Part shown: positions 43,001 through 52,800 of the stretch, in pieces
How positions within the stretch are numbered: position 1 is the first letter of the stretch
Layout: each line of letters opens with the position of its first letter
Assembly: GCF_001280085.1 (NCBI RefSeq)
Contig: NZ_LGED01000225.1
Span: 1 to 55,559, forward strand
Length of the DNA stretch: 55,559 nucleotides
DNA from: Saccharothrix sp. NRRL B-16348
GTDB taxonomy: Bacteria > Actinomycetota > Actinomycetes > Mycobacteriales > Pseudonocardiaceae
Direction of reading: 5' to 3'
Program-made: the position numbers and the translations under genes
Notes under the pieces: generated by a model
The model's input: only the letters and a program-made list of their open reading frames with translations
Told to the model about the DNA's origin: nothing
Database searches by the model: none

Positions 43001-46000
43001 GGCGGCGGACGCCGTGCGCGGCGACGAGGTGCCGGGCGACCAGCAGGCCGAGGGCGCCGGTGCCACCGGTGATCAGGACCGTGCTGTCGGGCCCGAACGG
43101 AGACGCGGCCTCACCCGGTCGCACGCGGGTCAGGTCGAGCACGGACTCGTGGCCTTCGGTGAGCACCACGATCCGGCCGGGGTCCTCGGACCGCGCCGAC
43201 CGGAGCAGCCCGCGTGCCGCCGCGCCGGCCAGGTCGTCGCGGGTGTCCACGACGAGCCGCGTGCCCGAGGCGGCCAGGTCGAGCGCCCGAAGGACCGCGG
43301 CGTGCACGTCGGTCTCGTCGATCACGACGTCCGGCTCGACCCGCTCGCCGCGCCGCCACGTCACCACGTGCAGCGGCGCGGGACCGTCCTTCACCCCGGA
43401 CGGCGGGCGCAGCAGCACCGAGTCGACGGTCACCACCGGCTCGCCGGAGTCGGTGAACGCGGCCAGCGCCACGGCCCGCTCGCCGGTCGGGGTGAGCCGC
43501 ACGCGCAGCGTCGTGCCCGCCCGGCGGTGCCACGTCACGCCGGTCCAGGTGAACGGCACCAGCACGTCGTCGTCGGTCGCGGCGGCGGCGTGCAGGGCGG
43601 CGTCCAGCAGGGCGGGGTGCACGCCGAACGGGCCGGGCTCCACCGGCAGGGCGACCTCGGCGAAGACCTCGTCGTCACGTCGCCAGGCGGCGCGCAGGCC
43701 TTGGAAGGCCGGGCCGTAGGTCAGCCGCCGGTAGATGTCCGCGACGTCGATCTCCTCGGCGTCGTGCGGCGGCCAGTGGTGCGGCGGCTCGTGGTGCCCG
43801 CCCGTGCCGAGCGTGCCGGAGGCGTGCCTGGTCCACGTGCCGTCGGTCTTGGCGTGGACGGTGAAGCGGTCGCCGGTCCGCACCACCTGGACGTCGATCC
43901 GGTCGGCGAGCGGCAGCGGGGCTTCCAGGGTCAGCTCGGCGAGGTCGGCGCCGAGGTGGCGGGCCAGTTCCACGAACGCCGTGCCGGGCAGCAGCGCCTG
44001 GTCGGCCACGACGTGGTCGGTCAGCCACGGGTCGTCGGCCGGGGAGATCGTGCCGCGGAACACCACGTCGTCAGAGGTGGCGGACTCGGTGCCGTCGTCC
44101 AGCCAGGGCTTGGCGGGTTCGCTCAGCCAGAACCGGCGGCGCTGGAACGCGTAGGTGGGCAGGTCGACGGCGACCGCGCCGGTGCCGGCGAAGAACGCCG
44201 TCCAGTCCAGGTCGACGCCTCGCGTGTGCAGGCGTGCCGCGGCGGAGCCGACCGCGGCCGGCTCCGGTTGGCGGGAGCGCAGCGCGGGGATCACGGTCAC
44301 GTCGTCGGCGAGCGCGGTCAGGGTGCCGTCCGGGCCGAGTTCGAGGAACGTCCGGACGCCTTCGGCGGTGAGCCGCCGCACCGCGTCGTGGAAGCGCACC
44401 GTGTCGCGGGCGTGGCGGACCCAGTAGTCGGCGGAGAACTCGGCGAGGCCGTCGGTGACGGTGGACATGACCGGGATCCCGGCTCGGCCGTGCGCCAGCC
44501 GCTCCAGCACGTCGCGGAACTCGTCCAGCACCGGGTCCATCAGCGGCGAGTGGAACGCGTGCGTGACCCGCAGCCGCCGTCCGGTGAAGGCCGCCAGCGC
44601 TTCCTCGTCGCCGGACACGACCGTCGCGTTCGGACCGTTGACGGCGGCGATCGCGGACCGTTCGGTGAGCAGGGGCCGGACGTCCGCTTCCGACGCGGCC
44701 ACCGCGACCATCGCGCCGCCGGGCGGCAGGGCGTGCATCAGCCTGCCGCGCGCGGTGACCAGCGTGCAGGCGTCGTCCAGCGACAGCGCGCCGGACACGT
44801 GCGCGGCGGCGATCTCGCCGACGGAGTGGCCCGCCAGGAAGTCCGGCCGCAACCCCCACGACTCGACCAGCCGGAACAGCGCGACTTCCAACGCGAACAA
44901 CGCTGGCTGGGCGAGGTCGGTGCGGTCCAGCGGCGCGCCGCCGAACACCGCGTCCCGGATGCCCAACCGCTCCAGCAGGTCGTCGTAGGCCGCCGCGAAC
45001 ACGGGGAACCGCCCGTGCAGCGCGACCCCCATGCCCGCCCGCTGGCTGCCCTGCCCGGAGAACAGCACGGCGACCTTGCCCGCCGCCGCCCGGTCGACCA
45101 CCCCGGTGAACGAGGAGAGGTCCGTCAACGCCGCCCGGTGCTCCAGCGCGGACCGGGTGGTGAGCAGGGAGAACGCGACGTCGAGCGGGCGCAGCTCCGG
45201 GTGCGCCGCCAAGTGGTCCGCCAGCCTCCCGGCCTGCTCGCGCAACGCTTCCGGGGTCCGCGCACTGAGCACCCACGGCACCGGCCGCTCCACCACGACC
45301 ACGGCACCGCCGGCCACCTCAGCGCCCACCGCACCACCCGCCGCCACACCGCCGGCCACCACACCGCCCGCAACCACGGCACCCGCCGCCGGTCCGGCCG
45401 CCACCACACCGCCCGCCGCCACACCACGCGCAACCGCACCGCTGGCCACCGCGGCACCCGCCGCCGCATCCCCGGGCGCGTCCGCCGGCACAGCCGGCAC
45501 CGTCGGCGCCTCTTCCACGATCACGTGGGCGTTCGTGCCGCTGAACCCGAACGACGACACCCCCGCCCGCCGAACCCGCTCGGCAGCCGGCCACGGTCGG
45601 GCCTCGGTCAGGAGTTCCACCTTGCCCGCCGACCAGTCGACGTGCGGGCTCGGTCGGTCGGCGTGCAGGGTGCGGGGCAGCCGCTCGTGGCGCAGCGCCT
45701 GCACCACCTTGATCACGCCGCCGACGCCCGCCGCCGCCTGGGTGTGGCCCAGGTTCGACTTCAGCGAGCCCAGGAACAGCGGGGTCGCGCGGTTCTGCCC
45801 GTAGGTCGCCAGGACGGCCTGCGCCTCGATCGGGTCGCCCAGCGTCGTCCCGGTGCCGTGCGCCTCGACCACGTCCACGTCGAGGGCCGTCAGGTCCGCG
45901 TCGGCCAGCGCCTGCTCGATCACCTTCCGCTGCGCCGGGCCGTTGGGCGCGGTCAGCCCGTTGGACGCGCCGTCGGAGTTCACCGCGCTGCCTCGCAGCA

Positions 46001-46856
46001 CGGCCAAGACCGGGTGGCCGTTGCGGCGCGCGTCGGACAGCCGTTCCAGCAGCAGCATCCCGGCGCCCTCGGCCCACCCGGTGCCGTCCGCGTCGGCGGA
46101 GAACGACTTGCAGCGGCCGTCGGCCGCCAGCCCCTGCTGCCTGCTGAAGTCCACGAACGGCGCGGGCGAGGCCATCACGGTGGCGCCGCCCGCCAGGGCC
46201 AACGAGCACTCGCCGCGCCGCAACGCCTGCGCCGCCAGGTGCATCGCCACCAACGACGACGAGCACGCCGTGTCCACCGTGACCGCCGGGCCCTGCAACC
46301 CGAACACGTACGAGATGCGGCCGGACGCGACGGAACCCGCCGTGCCCGTGCCCAGGAACGCGTGCGCCTGCTCGGGGATCTCCGGCAGCCGGGACGCGTA
46401 GTCGTGGTACATCACGCCGACGAACACGCCGGTCCGGCTGCCGCGCAGGGTGGTGTGGTCGATCCGGCCGCGTTCGATCGCCTCCCACGCGGTCTCCAGC
46501 AGCAGCCGCTGCTGCGGGTCCATGCTCAACGCCTCGCGCGGGCTGATGTCGAACGGGATCGGGTCGAAGTCCGCCGCGTCGTGCAGGAACCCGCCCTCCC
46601 GGGCGAGGCTCGCGGCCACGTCGGCGGCCGGCCAGCCCCGGTCGGTCGGGAACGACGACACCGCGTCGCCGCCCTGGTCGAGCAGCCGCCACAGGTCTTC
46701 CGGCGACCGCACGTCACCGGGGTAGCGGCACGCCATGCCGACGATCGCGATCGGCTCCCTGGCCCGCTCCTCGGTGTCGCGCAACCGTTGCCTGGTCTGC
46801 CGCAGGTCGGCGGTGAGCCGCTTGAGGTAGTCGAGGATCTTCTCGTCGTCGGCCAT
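37059..46856 (-). CDS. Type I modular PKS, last two modules plus thioesterase
   Basis: A 3265-residue protein: N-terminal docking coiled coil (1-32), KS (Cys198)-AT (Ser678)-DH (His948)-KR-ACP (Ser1513), then KS (Cys1724)-AT (Ser2154)-DH (His2392)-KR-ACP (Ser2961)-TE (GYSSGG, Ser3130; His3239 in GDHF). Both KS have DTACSSS and HGTGT. Both AT carry HAFH, the malonyl-CoA signature. Both KR have the NADPH loop GG(T/A)GALG and the LDD motif of B-type reductases. DH2 has a full H-x3-G-x4-P; DH1 has Asp952 in place of that Gly. Each module should add C2 and leave an E-alkene. An Ala/Gly/Val-rich insert lengthens the first KS-AT linker. The start ATG overlaps the upstream PKS stop (TGATG) and the stop overlaps the SnoaL-like ATG. 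Confidence 0.95.
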   Translation of the reverse strand: MADDEKILDYLKRLTADLRQTRQRLRDTEERAREPIAIVGMACRYPGDVRSPEDLWRLLDQGGDAVSSFPTDRGWPAADVAASLAREGGFLHDAADFDPIPFDISPREALSMDPQQRLLLETAWEAIERGRIDHTTLRGSRTGVFVGVMYHDYASRLPEIPEQAHAFLGTGTAGSVASGRISYVFGLQGPAVTVDTACSSSLVAMHLAAQALRRGECSLALAGGATVMASPAPFVDFSRQQGLAADGRCKSFSADADGTGWAEGAGMLLLERLSDARRNGHPVLAVLRGSAVNSDGASNGLTAPNGPAQRKVIEQALADADLTALDVDVVEAHGTGTTLGDPIEAQAVLATYGQNRATPLFLGSLKSNLGHTQAAAGVGGVIKVVQALRHERLPRTLHADRPSPHVDWSAGKVELLTEARPWPAAERVRRAGVSSFGFSGTNAHVIVEEAPTVPAVPADAPGDAAAGAAVASGAVARGVAAGGVVAAGPAAGAVVAGGVVAGGVAAGGAVGAEVAGGAVVVVERPVPWVLSARTPEALREQAGRLADHLAAHPELRPLDVAFSLLTTRSALEHRAALTDLSSFTGVVDRAAAGKVAVLFSGQGSQRAGMGVALHGRFPVFAAAYDDLLERLGIRDAVFGGAPLDRTDLAQPALFALEVALFRLVESWGLRPDFLAGHSVGEIAAAHVSGALSLDDACTLVTARGRLMHALPPGGAMVAVAASEADVRPLLTERSAIAAVNGPNATVVSGDEEALAAFTGRRLRVTHAFHSPLMDPVLDEFRDVLERLAHGRAGIPVMSTVTDGLAEFSADYWVRHARDTVRFHDAVRRLTAEGVRTFLELGPDGTLTALADDVTVIPALRSRQPEPAAVGSAAARLHTRGVDLDWTAFFAGTGAVAVDLPTYAFQRRRFWLSEPAKPWLDDGTESATSDDVVFRGTISPADDPWLTDHVVADQALLPGTAFVELARHLGADLAELTLEAPLPLADRIDVQVVRTGDRFTVHAKTDGTWTRHASGTLGTGGHHEPPHHWPPHDAEEIDVADIYRRLTYGPAFQGLRAAWRRDDEVFAEVALPVEPGPFGVHPALLDAALHAAAATDDDVLVPFTWTGVTWHRRAGTTLRVRLTPTGERAVALAAFTDSGEPVVTVDSVLLRPPSGVKDGPAPLHVVTWRRGERVEPDVVIDETDVHAAVLRALDLAASGTRLVVDTRDDLAGAAARGLLRSARSEDPGRIVVLTEGHESVLDLTRVRPGEAASPFGPDSTVLITGGTGALGLLVARHLVAAHGVRRLVLASRRGGPAPDLDADVTVVACDVADRAQLADLLARHPVTAVVHCAAVLDDGVIAALTPDRVRNVLRPKVDAAWHLHELTDVPLVFFSSIAGVLGGPGQGNYAAANAYLDALAEHRRAQGLPAISLAWGPWTAGLAGELDAAALRRMASAGLRPVSEAVGLASFDAALTVDAPVVAPVRVDRRPTRQPTRPPRERDVADLVRAEVAAVLGYDEVEDTRSFAELGFDSLTAVELRNRLTEATGRRLPAGLVFDYPTPAALIAHLRGGDVVEDVPAPTPTADDPVVIVAMACRYPGGVRSPEDLWRLLERGGDAVSAFPTDRGWHETGEGGFLDGAADFDPAFFGISPREALAMDPQQRLLLETSWELFERAGIVPESLRGSRTGVFAGVMYHDYGSRVGDVPDDLDAYLGSGSSGSVASGRVSYVFGLEGPAVTVDTACSSSLVALHLAAQALRAGECTLAIAGGVTVMSTPDTFTRFRRQGGLAADGRCKPFSAAADGTGWSEGIGLLLVERLSDARRHGHPVLAVVKGSAVNQDGASNGLTAPNGPAQQRVIRQALARAGLSASDVDVVEAHGTGTRLGDPIEAQALLETYGQDRDTPLLLGAVKSNLGHTQAAAGVAGVIKVVQAMRHGVLPATLHVGAPSPEVDWSAGAVELLTGVTPWPGRDRPRRAGVSSFGISGTNAHVILEQVAEDPVPLAEDPAPVVVPWVLSGRTPEAVLEQAARLRDHVLDRRPSAVAIGRALATTRQPFAHRAAVVGDPVSLVAALDSVTVERAEPGKVAFVFAGQGAQRVDMARELRAAFPVFADAFDEVRAEVDRHLARPLDDVLGTEDVHRTEFAQPGLFAVEVALARLWESWGVRPDFVVGHSVGEFAAAHVAGVLSLADAAALVSARGRLMQGLPGGGAMAVLSAAEAEVVPLLADGVVIAAVNGPRATVVSGDEDAVEALIAALGRKATRLKVSHAFHSPHVDPVLARFHDLADAVDFRPPTVPVVSTLTGKPATDELRTAEYWTRQLREPVRFADALAHLDLEGATRLVDLGPTDPAAVTAALAKLHVRGVDVDWAAFFPATAPVDLPTYPFRRERFWLDADDTAVTAGFDEPWWADHVVDGRVLLPGAAVVDLALRAGPVAELTLDRPIVLPARVRMSVQDGAVRYAVDGRPHATSRVGTPGPAPAPLTEWPPAGATELDVTGFYDRAADLGLRYGPAFRGLARAWRRDDEVFAEIRTPVDAFAVGLDAALHATALVLDTGQALVPHTWHDVRRHGEGRVARVRLRATAPDAIGLDLADEHGAPVATVGSLTLRPLPVDLPLHRVELRPTPSRGPAVGDFAIVELDERSTVVDVLELVRSATGRLVVVTKGGLAHAPAVGLLRSAATEHPGRFTVVQTDGSVPLSDAIGLGEKEVVVRDGALLTPRLVPATPAAPTRFTGTVLITGGAGALGRALGAHLLRAHDVDRVVLASRGGTAPDGMTGVRCDVTDREQVAELLASLPDLTAVVHAAGVLDDGLVESLTPERLRRVLAPKVDGARHLHELTDVPLILFSSAAGVLGAPGQANYAAANAYLDALAHHRRASGLPAVSLAWGPWDIGMAADRDRLARTGIAPLTTREGLAVFDRALAAPEAVLVPLRRTEALPVDRERTDEDGLTAVRRIVGEVLGHREPVPADAELADLGFDSLTSVELRNRLAAATGLELSPTVAFEHPTVAALAAHLAGEQAPAPAADGVAALFEQARAAGRVMLGMELVRVASRLRPTFTSAEPPPSIQLARGPGAPALLCFPAVVALSGAHQYARFAEHLRGLRDVTVLPQPGFRPGEPLPATVEAVVETQVAAVRAHGGPVALLGYSSGGWVAHAVARRLAELDTPASAVVLLDTYVQHEMTPELAEEFVAGLFARRTDTDADSLTAMGGYFEVFGAWTPEPLATPTLFLRAEIALADRPASWAAAHEFRTVPGDHFTIVQDHAESTASTIHDWLTTLKESE
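45297..45485 (-). repeat. Low-complexity Ala/Gly/Val repeat in the KS-AT linker
   Basis: About 60 codons read as repeated units such as [15 protein letters not shown] within the first KS-AT linker of the terminal PKS. The corresponding linker in the second module is short ([15 protein letters not shown]). The DNA is a degenerate tandem array of CCGCC(A/G)CCAC-type units, so it probably grew by slippage. Confidence 0.75.
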
Positions 46857-49800
46857 CAGGCGGTCCCGAGCTCCTGGTCGATGATGTCGAGCATCTGGTC
46901 GAGGTCGGCGGTCTCCAACTCCGCCGCGGTCACGCGGTCCGCCGGCGAGACGTGCACGGCGAGCAGCGCCTCCAGCCGCTGCCGCACCCGCGCGCCCGCC
47001 TCCGGGTCGTCGGCCAGCGCCGCCATCGACTCCTCCAGCCGGTCGAGCTGCGCGAGCGCCGCGGCGGCGGTGTCCGGGCGCAGCTGCTCGGCGACGTGCT
47101 CGGCCAGCGCGACCGGGTTCGGGTGGTCGAACACGGCGGTGGACGACAGCCGCAGCCCGGTGGCCGCGTCGAGCCTGCGCCGGATCTCCACCGCCGCCAA
47201 CGAGTCGAGGCCCAGGTCGGTGAACGGCCGGTCCGGCGGGATGTCGGCCGCCGACCCGTGGCCGAGCACGGTCGCCACCGCCGAGCGCACCAGCGTCAAC
47301 GGGTCGACGTCCCGTTCGACCGGCGCGGCCCTGGCCACCCGTGGCCGCAGCGCCGACGCCGACAGCCTGGCCGGCAGCAGCACGGCGTCACCGGCGCCGA
47401 GGGCCGCGTCGAACAGCGCCCGCCCTTCGTCCGCGCTGATCGGCGCGACACCGTCGCGGTCCAACCGGTCGCGCTGGGCGTCCGACAGCGCACCGCCCAT
47501 GCCGGCGTCCCACAGGCCCCAGGCCAGCGACACGGCGGGCAGGTCGAGGGCGCGGCGGTGCTCGGCGAGCGCGTCCAGGAAGCTGTTGGCCGCCGCGTAG
47601 TTGGCCTGGCCCGCGCCACCGAGCAGCCCGGCCGCCGAGGAGAACAGCACCAGTGGCACGCGGGTCAGCTCGTGCAGGTGCCAGGCGGCGTCCACCTTGG
47701 GCCGGAACACGGCGTCGAACCGGTCCGGGGTGAGCGAGGACAGCACGCCGTCGTCCAGCACGCCGGCCGCGTGCACGACGGCGGCCAGGTCGGGGATCGT
47801 GTCCAGCAGCGCGGCCAGCGCCGCGCGGTCGGACACGTCGCAGGCCACCGTCGGGAACCCGGCCACCGGTTCGCCGCGCCGGCTCACCAGCACCACCCGC
47901 CGGTCCGGGTCGCGGTCGACCAGGTGCCGGGCGATCAGCTGCCCCAACGCACCGGTGCCGCCGGTGATCAGCACCGTGCCGGGCGGCAGCGCGCCGTCGG
48001 CCCGGGGTGGCGTGACGACGAACTTCGGCGCCACCACACCGTCCGCGTCGACCAGCAGGAACCGGTCCGGGTACTCGGCCTGGGCGGCTCGGACGAGGCC
48101 GCGCACCGGCGCGTGCGCGAGGTCGTCGCGCACCACGATCGCCAAGCGGGCGTCCGCCGACCGCGGGTCCTCGGGCCACGCGCGCAGCCGCTCCAGCACG
48201 TCGGCGGTGGCGGCACGGGCCGCGGCGGGCACGTCCCCCTCGAACACCGGCACCTCGTGCCGCACCACGTCGGCGGGCACCGGTTGCCGCGTCCACTCCA
48301 CCCGGTACAGGGGTCGGGGCGCGGCGGCCGGGCGCAGCGCCAGCGCACCCACGGTGGCCACGGGCTGCCCCGCGCCGTCGGCCAGGGCCATCGCCACCGA
48401 GTCCGGGCCGAGCGGCGTGAGCCGAGCCCGGAGCGTGGTCGCGCCGCGGCCGTGCAGCACCACGTCGGTCCACGAGAACGGCAGGAAGGCGCGTCCGGAG
48501 CCGTCCGCCACGGCCTCGCCGGGCACGACCGCGTGCTGCGCCGCGTCCCACAGCGCCGGGTGCAGCCCGAACCCGCCGCCGTCGTCCACGGACACCTCGG
48601 CGAACACCTCGCCGGCACGCCGCCACACCGCGCGCAGCCCTTGGAACGCCGCGCCCAGCACCAGCCCCGTGGCCGCGAAGTCGTCGTACAGGTCGTCGAC
48701 CTCGATGCGCTCGGCGCCGGCGGGTGGCCAGTCGGCGAGCGGTACCGGCGTCGCGCCGCCCGCGGCGAGGACGCCCGCGGCGTGGCGCGACCACTCCCCG
48801 TCCCCGGTGCGGGCGTAGATCGTCAACGGCCGTTCCGGTCCGTCCGGCGCGCCGACCACCAGTTGAACGTGCACCGCCGTCCCGTCCGGCACGACGAGCG
48901 GCTGGTGCAGGGTCAGCTCGGCCACCCGGTCCATCCCGGCGCGCGGCGCGGCGTGCGCGGCCAGCTCCAGCAGCGCCGTGCCCGGCACGACGACCTCGCC
49001 GAACACCCGGTGGTCGCCGAGCCACGGGTGGGTCGCGACGCTCAGCGACCCGGTCAGCAGCACGCTGTCGGTCTCCGCCGACTCGGTCACGGTGTCCAGC
49101 ACCGGGTGGTCGCCGGTCGCGGGCCGCCGCACGCCGCCCGCGGGCCAGAACCGCCTGGGCTGGAACGCGTACGTCGGCAGCTCCACCCGCCGGGTCGGGC
49201 GACCCTCGTACACCCGCGACCAGTCCACGTCGACGCCGCGCGCGTGCAGCTCGGCCACGGCGCCGAGCAGGGCTTCCTCGTCCGGCCGGTTCTTGCGCAG
49301 CGCGGGGATGAACCCTCCCGCCGCGCTCAGCGCACCACTGGGCCCGACCTCCAGGAACGTCCGCGCGCCGAGCCGCCCCAGCTCCTCCACGGCGTCGTGG
49401 AACCGGACCGCCTCACGCGCGTGCCGCACCCAGTGGTCGGCGTCGAACTCGGCGATCCCGCCGGTCAACGTCGACACGACCGGGATGCTCGGCGGCGCGA
49501 ACGTCAGCCCCTCGACCACGGCCCGGAACGCCTCCAGCATCGGCTCCACGAGCGGCGAGTGGAACGCGTGGCTGACCCGCAGCCGGGTGGTGCGGTCGAA
49601 CGCCGACGCCACCGCCTCCACCGCGGCCTCGTCACCGGAGACGACCACCGACCGCGGGCCGTTGACCGCGGCGATGCCCACCCGGTCGGACAGCAGCGGC
49701 CGCACCTCGTCCTCGGTGGCCGCGATCGCGACCATCGCGCCACCGGCGGGCAGTTCCTGCATCAGCCGTCCGCGCGCGGTCACCACCGCGCACGCGTCCG

Positions 49801-52800
49801 CCAGCGACAGCACGCCCGCCACGTGCGCGGCGGCGATCTCGCCGACCGAGTGCCCGGCCAGGAAGTCCGGCCGCACGCCCCACGACTCCAGCAGCCGGAA
49901 CAACGCCACCTCGACCGCGAACAACGCCGGCTGCGCGTACCGGGTCTCGTGCACCGCGTCGGTGTCGAACAGGTCGGTGTCGAACTCCAGGTGCGCGCAC
50001 ACCTCGTCGTACGCCCGCGCGAACACCGGGTAGGCCGCGCGCAGGTCGCGGGTCATGCCGGGGTGTTGGCTGCCCTGCCCGGAGAACAGGAACGCCACCC
50101 GGCCGGGCTCGCCGTGGTCGACACCGCCCGCCACCTCCGCGAGCCGGGCCAGCAGGCTCTCCACCGTGCTGCCGGCGAACCCGACCCGGCGCTCCAGGTG
50201 CGACCGCGTGGCGGCCAAGGACCAGGCCACGTCCAGCGGTCGTGCCGGCCGCTCGGTGAGCCGGTCGTGCAGGCGGCGCGCCTGGTCTCGCAGGGCCGCG
50301 TCGTCCTTGGCGGACAGCACCCACGCCACGGGCCGGGTGTCGTCGGCCGGCGGCGGTTCGGCCGCGGCGCCCGCCTCCTCGATGATCACGTGCGCGTTGG
50401 TGCCGCTGATGCCGAACGACGACACGCCGAACCGGCGCGGCCGGTCGACCTCGGGCCACGGCCGGGCCTGCGCCAGCACCTGCACGGTGTCGGGCGCGAA
50501 GTCGACCTGCGGCGTGGGCTCGGTGACGTGCAGGGTGCGCGGCAGCACGCCGTTGTGCACGGCCTGCACCATCTTGATCAGGCCGCCGACGCCGGACGCG
50601 GCCTGGGAGTGGCCCAGGTTCGACTTGAGCGACCCGATCCACAGCGGTTCGGCGCGGTCCTGGCCGTAGGTGGCCAGCAGCGCGCCCGCCTCGATCGGGT
50701 CGCCGAGCCGGGTGCCGGTGCCGTGCGCCTCGACCGCGTCCACGTCCGCGGGGCGCAGACCGGCGTCGGCCAGCGCCCGCCGGATGACCCGCTGCTGCGC
50801 CAACCCGTTCGGCGCGGTCAGGCCGTTGGACGCGCCGTCCTGGTTGACCGCCGTGCCGCGGACCACCGCGAGCACCGGGTGCCCGTTGCGGCGCGCGTCC
50901 GACAGCCGTTCCACCACGAGCAGGCCGACGCCTTCGGCCCACCCGGTGCCGTCGGCGTCGGCGGAGAACGACTTGCAGCGGCCGTCCTCGGACAGCACGC
51001 GCTGCCTGCTGAACTCGGTGTAGGTGCCGGGGGTGGCCATCACCGTGGCGCCGCCCGCGAGGGCGAGCGAGCAGTCGCCGCGCCGCAACGCCTGCGCCGC
51101 CCAGTGCAGCGACACCAACGACGCCGAGCACGCCGTGTCGACCGTGACCGCCGGGCCTTCCAGCCCGAACGCGTAGGCGACCCGCCCGGACAGCACGCTG
51201 GCGGAGTTGCCGGTGCCGATGTAGCCCTCGACGGTGTCCCAGTCGCCGACCCAGAGGTCGGAGTAGTCCTGGCCGTTGGTGCCGACGAACACGCCGGTGT
51301 CGGTGCCGCGCACGGCGGCCGGGTCGATGCCCGCCCGTTCGAACGCCTCCCACGCCACCTCCAGCAGCAGCCGCTGCTGCGGGTCCATCGCCAGCGCTTC
51401 CCGCGGCGAGATGCCGAAGAACGCGGCGTCGAACGCGGTCGCGGCGTCGAGGAAGCCACCGCTGCGGGTGTAGGTGGTGCCGGGCCGGTCCGGGTCGGGG
51501 TCGAAGAGACCCGCCAGGTCCCAGCCGCGGTCGGTCGGGAACGGCCCCACCACGTCGGCTTCCGCCTCCACCAGCCGCCACAGGTCTTCCGGCGACCGCA
51601 CGCCGCCGGGGAACCGGCATGCCATGCCGACGATCGCGATCGGCTCCTGCGTCGGCGCGACCACCGGCGCGGTGACGACCGGCGCGCGTCGGCCGGCCAG
51701 GTGCTCGGCCAGCGCGAGCGGCGTCGGGTGGTCGAACACCAGGGTCGTCGGCAGCCGCTCGCCGGTCGCGGCGGCGAGCCGGTTGCGCAGCTCGACGGTG
51801 GTGAGCGAGTCGAACCCGAGGTCCTTGAACGGCCGGTGCACGTCCACCGCGTCCGGGCTGCCGTGCCCGAGCACCGTGGCGACGTGCGCCCGGACGAGGT
51901 CCAGCACGCTGCCGTCCGCCTGCTTCGGCGTGGCAGGCGACGCCGCCGTGGCCCTGGCGCCGACGACGAGCGCCCGGTCGGCGGTCAGGGCGGCGTCGAA
52001 CATCGCCAACGCCTCCGCGGTGGGCAGCACCGCGAACCCGCCGCGGACCAGCCGACTGTGGTCGGCGCCGGTCAGCCCGCCGGTGAGGCCGCTGGCTTGC
52101 GCCCACAGCCCCCAGGCGATCGACGTCGCGGGCAGGCCGAGGGAGTGCCGGTGCTGGGCCAGCGCGTCGAGGAACGCGTTGCCCGCCGCGTAGTTCGCCT
52201 GGCCCGCGCCGCCGACCACGCTTGCGAGCGACGAGAACAGCACGAACGCCGACAGCTCCCGGTCGCGGGTCAGCTCGTGCAGGTGCCAGGCGGCGTCCAC
52301 CTTCGGCCGCAGCACGGTGTCGAGCCGCTCGGGCGTCAACGACTCGACCGTGCCGTCGTCGAGCACGCCCGCCGAGTGCACCACGGCGGTCAGGTCGGTG
52401 ATGTCGGCGAGCACGGCCGCGAGCGCGTCGCGGGACGTCACGTCACAGGCGACGACCCGGACCTCGGCGTCGAGGTCGGCCAGCGGGTTCGCCCCGCCGC
52501 CGCGACTGAGCAGCACCAGTTTCCGCACGCCGTGCGCGGTGACCAGGTGCCGGGCGACCAGTGCGCCGAGCGTGCCCGTGCCGCCGGTGACGAGGACCGT
52601 CCCGGTCGGGTCGAACGCGGGCGGCGCGGTGAGCACGAGCTTGCCGGTGTGCCTGGCCTGGCCGAGGAACCGGAACGCCTCCGGCGCCTGGCGCAGGTCC
52701 CACGCGGTCACCGGCAGCGGCGTGAGCACGCCCGCCTCGAACAACGCGGCCAGCTCGGCGAACATGTCCCGGATGCGGTCCGGCCCGGCCTCGACCAGGT

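Noticed and set aside
45297..45485. Repeat array in the PKS considered as a CRISPR or satellite
   Set aside because: Units are degenerate, in frame, and encode a linker between conserved KS and AT domains; there are no spacers of unique sequence.
41826..47600. Very long plus-strand open frame antisense to the PKS genes
   Set aside because: It lacks any protein family, is rich in Arg/His/Gly/Val chance composition, and lies exactly antisense to well-conserved PKS domains. Long shadow frames are expected in DNA with G/C at third positions.
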